Assembly (NCBI GenBank): GCA_034766995.1 | Contig: CM068322.1 | Span: 2,568,089-2,632,088, forward strand | Origin: Acanthacorydalis orientalis | Taxonomy: Eukaryota; Arthropoda; Insecta; Megaloptera; Corydalidae | Length of the DNA stretch: 64,000 nt | Direction of reading: 5' to 3' | In this document: positions 60,054 to 64,000 of the stretch, piece by piece | Position numbering within the stretch: the first letter of the stretch is position 1 | Layout: each line of letters starts with the position of its first letter | The notes under the pieces: model-generated | What the model was told of the DNA's origin: nothing | What the model saw: the letters and a program-made list of their open reading frames with translations, nothing else | Database searches by the model: none | Program-made: the position numbers and the translations under genes

Positions 60054-60057
<4 letters not shown>
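59163..60057 (-). mobile_element. Internally deleted mariner (GVQW3-like) with TIRs
   Basis: Left end GGCAATTGGATAACGAGA near 59172. On the minus strand the right end is AGCAATTGGATAACGAGA near 60052. The right end abuts a (TA)n array. It is about 0.9 kb long and lacks the N-terminal DNA-binding part of the transposase. The TIR resembles that of the element at 50214. Confidence 0.88.
59330..59969 (-). pseudogene. Mariner transposase relic with long open frame
   Basis: Minus strand. An unusually long frame of 188 codons (59969-59403) crosses two frame changes. The family frame gives YDPEIRRQNK near 59825 (normally just after the first Asp, whose GDES motif is destroyed). The open frame then gives GERPKKARISRSKFKTMLIG, FFDIEGVVHNKFIPPNQIVN and TVFYLIILERFKQRIVRVRP. 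After a slip near 59590 the family frame continues as ILHHENALAHSLLTIQ (second Asp replaced by Glu), EKQIPVLPHP and LASATFFYFLR (third Asp replaced by Thr). Thus the long frame is partly out of register: its C-terminal half (VVVEVVDCVISGLVDLVDF onward) is not transposase-like. Confidence 0.85.
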
Positions 60058-60093
<36 letters not shown>

Positions 60094-60158
60094 TATATAT
60101 GTATACATATATATGTATACATATATATGTTTACATATATATGTATACATATATATGT

Positions 60159-60206
<48 letters not shown>
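60057..60206. repeat. (TA)n array with a palindromic 14-bp tandem unit
   Basis: About five copies of GTATACATATATAT (60098-60170) lie between TA runs. The unit contains the palindrome ATATGTATACATAT. Confidence 0.95.
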
Positions 60207-60208
<2 letters not shown>

Positions 60209-60619
60209 CTATTAAACTATAGAAAATTTCAAGAATAAGAATTATATTCTAAAATACAACAAGGTAAAATATGTTTAATTTTCTCAAAAAGAAAGACAAA
60301 ACTTAAAATAATCATAAACAATGTACTCTATCTTATCATAATTGTCTCACATCTCTAAATAAATCGATATTATTGATAAAATTAGTAGAATATTTATTTT
60401 CTGCTTACCTTAATCACAAACATAAGAGGAAATAAATTATTTATGTCAAAAAATCAAAAACATCTACACAAATTGAACTACGACCTTTCTGGACAAAGTT
60501 TAACCTTACATTAATATTATATGTAATCTAGAATTGTGTTTTTACTATTAATGAGATTATTTTTAAGATAATTCAGTGTTTTTAAAACTTCACATTTATT
60601 TATTTTTTGTATTGTAGTG

Positions 60620-60620
<1 letters not shown>

Positions 60621-60678
<58 letters not shown>
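60621..60678. repeat. (TA)n microsatellite
   Basis: About 29 TA units. Confidence 0.95.
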
Positions 60679-60681
<3 letters not shown>

Positions 60682-61049
60682 TGCTACGTGAAATAAAATG
60701 GCTAATGTAATAAAATGTTAATATTTACTGAAATAAAGTACAGGTCATCTCTTGCAACTAAAATTAATGTAATAAGACAGAAAATATAATTAAAATCAAA
60801 ATTTATCTAAACCTATTCGTTTAATAATGCTACAAATTAATATTAATAATCATTGTTCTGTAAGTACATAAGAGTGAAAGTGTTGAAATTAGGAATTTAT
60901 CATAAAATCAATATTGTTTTAACATTATTAAATTATATTATATCAATTAAAACAATGGCTTTCGATTTAATTACTAGTAAAATAATATTAGATTAAAACA
61001 ATTTGCATTTATATTTTCTCTCCCTCTTTCTTTATATTTATATGCGTAT

Positions 61050-61058
61050 ATATATATA

Positions 61059-61103
<45 letters not shown>
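61050..61103. repeat. (TA)n microsatellite
   Basis: TA repeats with TAATATG steps. Confidence 0.95.
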
Positions 61104-61107
<4 letters not shown>

Positions 61108-61550
61108 GTATATATGTGATCTATGCTTGTGAATCAGTCTAAATATGCCTGTATATAAATTTGATATGCATCTATATTGGTACAACCGACATATTTGCTT
61201 TACCAAAACATTGACATTCTTTAGTGAGCTTGTCTCAAGCCAATGTCCATTTTCAAGCATATTTGCATACCAATGGATTCATATTACATTTCCAAGAACG
61301 CTAATTTTACAAATTGCGCCACTCGAGTATGTGTGTCTGTAGTATAAGGAAACACAAGAGCAAACTATTTGATTTATGATATAACCACAATGTTGAAATT
61401 TATTGTGATGGAAACATATGGACTAGATTGATTTATATTCTCCAAAGTTTCACTTTTTAACTAATAATATGTGTCAGGATATGATATTCGTTAAAAAAGT
61501 ATACGTAAATAAATGTGTTTCTTGTAATCAATCAATTAATATAAACTGCG

Positions 61551-61675
<125 letters not shown>

Positions 61676-61853
61676 ACAAGCATACGAATAAATAATTTCA
61701 GTTATATCTGATATTGACATCTGTAGAATGTATGAATATCTCTTGAAATACGATTTTAAATATTTATATATATTTTACTATCAAAATAACGTTTGATTGA
61801 ATGTTTTCTCATACAAAATGTTTAAATAAAAATATATTCAGGTTTTTGTTTTA

Positions 61854-61856
<3 letters not shown>

Positions 61857-61952
<96 letters not shown>

Positions 61953-61990
61953 TGTATATGTATATATATATATATGTATATATATATATA
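61857..61990. repeat. (TA)n array with TATG steps
   Basis: About 130 bp. Its right end joins the non-LTR scrap directly. Confidence 0.95.
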
Positions 61991-62115
61991 AAAAAAATTT
62001 CCTTATCCTACCTATTAATTGGTTCATTTCTTAGTCTCTTTATATTCCTTGATTTCCAGTCAACACTATACAGACCGGCTAGTTGAATGAGTAACTTTCA
62101 GCAGTGGCCGGCTTT
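61991..62115 (-). mobile_element. Non-LTR retrotransposon scrap
   Basis: AATTTCCTTATCCTACCTAT, then TCTTTATATTCCTTGATTTC and CAGTCAA, align with the reverse complement of about 42785-42895 in the larger non-LTR fragment. It is therefore a minus-strand piece of the same family. The join to the TA array is immediate. Confidence 0.65.
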
Positions 62116-64000
62116 TTTTTCAATAATTGACAAGAAATGATTTTTCTTTAAAATCATGATTTTGGCGATGTACGCAAAAGAATTCAATAAATATGAATTT
62201 ATATATTCTGTAAATATATAAAAATTGAATGAAGCTAGTTATACAAATAAGTTTAACATTCAGAGATTTGAAATATTTGTGTATTAAGAAAATTAAAATA
62301 AATATTCAGAAAAAAATTATTTTGTAAATACATATACATATTTAGTATTATGTTTTTCAAAACATTTTCCTAGATGTAAGGGTATTTTACAAAAAGTATA
62401 CATATAAATTGTTTCTTATCATATTTTATTTACACAGCAAACATTACACCTCTTTCTTTGAGTTTTCCTGTTTCCGATATATTAGATAAAATATACACAT
62501 ATATTTTTTTGTATAAATCAGAATATATTTTTTTTACATTTATACACATATTTTTTAATAAAAATATTAGAATAACAAATAAACTACCTGCATTCTGTTC
62601 TTCCAGTAAAGTCTCTCTTGTTTCGTTTTCCATGATAAATGGGAATTTTTCTGAAACAAATTATTTAAAAAAAAAAAACAGAAAATACAAATTAAAGAAA
62701 ATAATTTAAAAATGCAAAATGCTATTCTTGTACAGAATTTTGGTTGTGTCGCCCACAAAGTGCATAAGTGAACTGAATATAAACCAGTGAGGTATATTTC
62801 CTGTACACCTTAGTGTCAAGAAAAATTGTGGGAGTTTTTGGCACATGAATCGAATATGTAACTCTGAACACCCTATTACGCATTAGAATTCATTATTTTC
62901 AGAAAATAATATTCCTTTTCTTTGTTACTGTGCTATTTATATTATTTTTAACATTAGAATCGCAAATGACGCAAAAGTGTGTCAACGGCTCTTAACGAGA
63001 ATTTTATCAAATGAAGCATAAGTGTGTCATCAACCTGTTAAGTATTAATACTTTCTGTTATCCATCGGTTGAATTCCCTTCTTGTAATATGCTACGTTCA
63101 TTTCCATTTCAGACACTTTGCTTTTCTTACTATATCTGTGACTCCTGTCTGTTTTCGTATACATTCTATTCTTTTACTATCTCTTCTTATTATTTATAGC
63201 ATGCATCTTTCCATACTTGTCTGTGTTATAAAAAGAGTTTATTTTATTATTTTCGATATTTATACATTTTATTATTTATACATCTATATATTAAATTTTT
63301 ACGCTAGATTAGACGAAAAATTGCATTTTTCTTGTTATTAAGCAGTTAAAATTTATGTGATAATTTAAACTCAATTTATTAATGTTTTATTACTCTTTCT
63401 TGAGCATATGTGAAAATATTTTTAATACAGTTTAGAGGAATTGAAATCATAATTTTTAAGGAAGACTTCAATTTTTTACTGTTTAATTTTGTGAATTTTC
63501 TTTCATTGAAAGATTTTTCGAGATGTTTAATTAAAAATATCTAAATGAATTACATCAGAGGAACTAACTTGCCAACAGAAAAATTCTGTAATCAATTTCC
63601 TTAAATCTTGCTACGTAGCTATCGCAACACATGGTCGAAAATCATCCTAATATACGCCCTTTCTATTCGTCAATGCTCGGTGTTTTTCATAAATCGATAA
63701 ATTGTATGTTCGGTATAGTAACTGTCAGTTATAGTGGTTTTATTAAGATATAATAAATTTTACTCTTCAGGACCTTTCAAATATACAATCTAACCATAAC
63801 AATCTACTATAATCTATCCTAAATCTAAGGTAAATTTAGCTATTCACGTTTATTCTAGAAGTTATTTTTTTAAAAAAAATATATTATTTTATAAAAAAGG
63901 AATAAACTTTTCATCTTTAATAAAAAGTATATTTAAAAAGTTTTTATTCTCCATCAACGTAATTAACACACTTTTATGATCAGTTATTTTTATATTCGGC
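62116..64000. other. AT-rich intergenic DNA
   Basis: Overlapping open frames at 62430-62758 and 63011-63341 are Phe/Ile/Tyr-rich without recognised motifs. No transposon or RNA signal seen. Confidence 0.45.

Overview
This is an AT-rich, gene-poor stretch of animal nuclear DNA. I judge it to be insect, from the density of mariner, DD41D, Tc1, PIF/Harbinger and hAT relics of the kinds common in insects. I cannot fix the order. About forty (TA)n tracts dominate the simple-sequence content. I found no intact protein-coding gene, tRNA or rRNA. The longest open frames are either read-through of (TA)n arrays or pieces of dead transposases.

Layout. 0.4-1.4 kb: irritans-type mariner relic. 2.35-3.96 kb: Tc1-like element with an IR/DR arrangement. 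5.1-5.6, 8.0-9.2 and 11.3-11.8 kb: related cecropia-type mariners in three states of decay, the last a two-ended deletion derivative. 13.0-13.7 kb: C-terminal part of a ZMYM1-like hAT transposase. 16.8-18.1 kb: full-length cecropia-type mariner with both TIRs and a TA duplication. 18.5-18.7 kb: non-LTR reverse transcriptase scrap. 19.8-20.2 kb: DD41D transposase C-terminus. 22.4-23.1 kb: GC-richer island with minus-strand splice-donor matches. 25.8-29.2 kb: a DD41D element split by a complete but dead PIF/Harbinger element. 29.6-30.2 kb: CpG-containing island ending in a strong plus-strand splice donor. 31.2-32.4 kb: another mariner. 33.65-34.1 kb: GC-richer island. 34.3-34.8 kb: short retroposon with a non-LTR 3' end. 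39.86-40.70 kb: a MITE derived from the Harbinger family. 42.2-43.0 kb: non-LTR fragment. 50.2-51.4, 53.5-54.7 and 59.2-60.1 kb: three more mariners. 55.2-55.7 kb: GC-richer island. 58.5-59.2 kb: hAT-like MITE with an 80-bp mariner MITE inside it. 62.0-62.1 kb: non-LTR scrap.

The elements do not work together as a pathway. What links them is insertion history: Harbinger into DD41D, mariner MITE into hAT MITE, and several elements whose ends fall exactly at (TA)n tracts. I found no new defence, toxin or mobile system. The strongest results are the nested Harbinger/DD41D structure, the partner MITE, the symmetric IR/DR Tc1 element, and the repeated retroposon/(TA)n junctions. The three or four CpG-bearing islands are the only places where host exons or promoters might lie. 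All family assignments are from recalled family motifs, without a database search.
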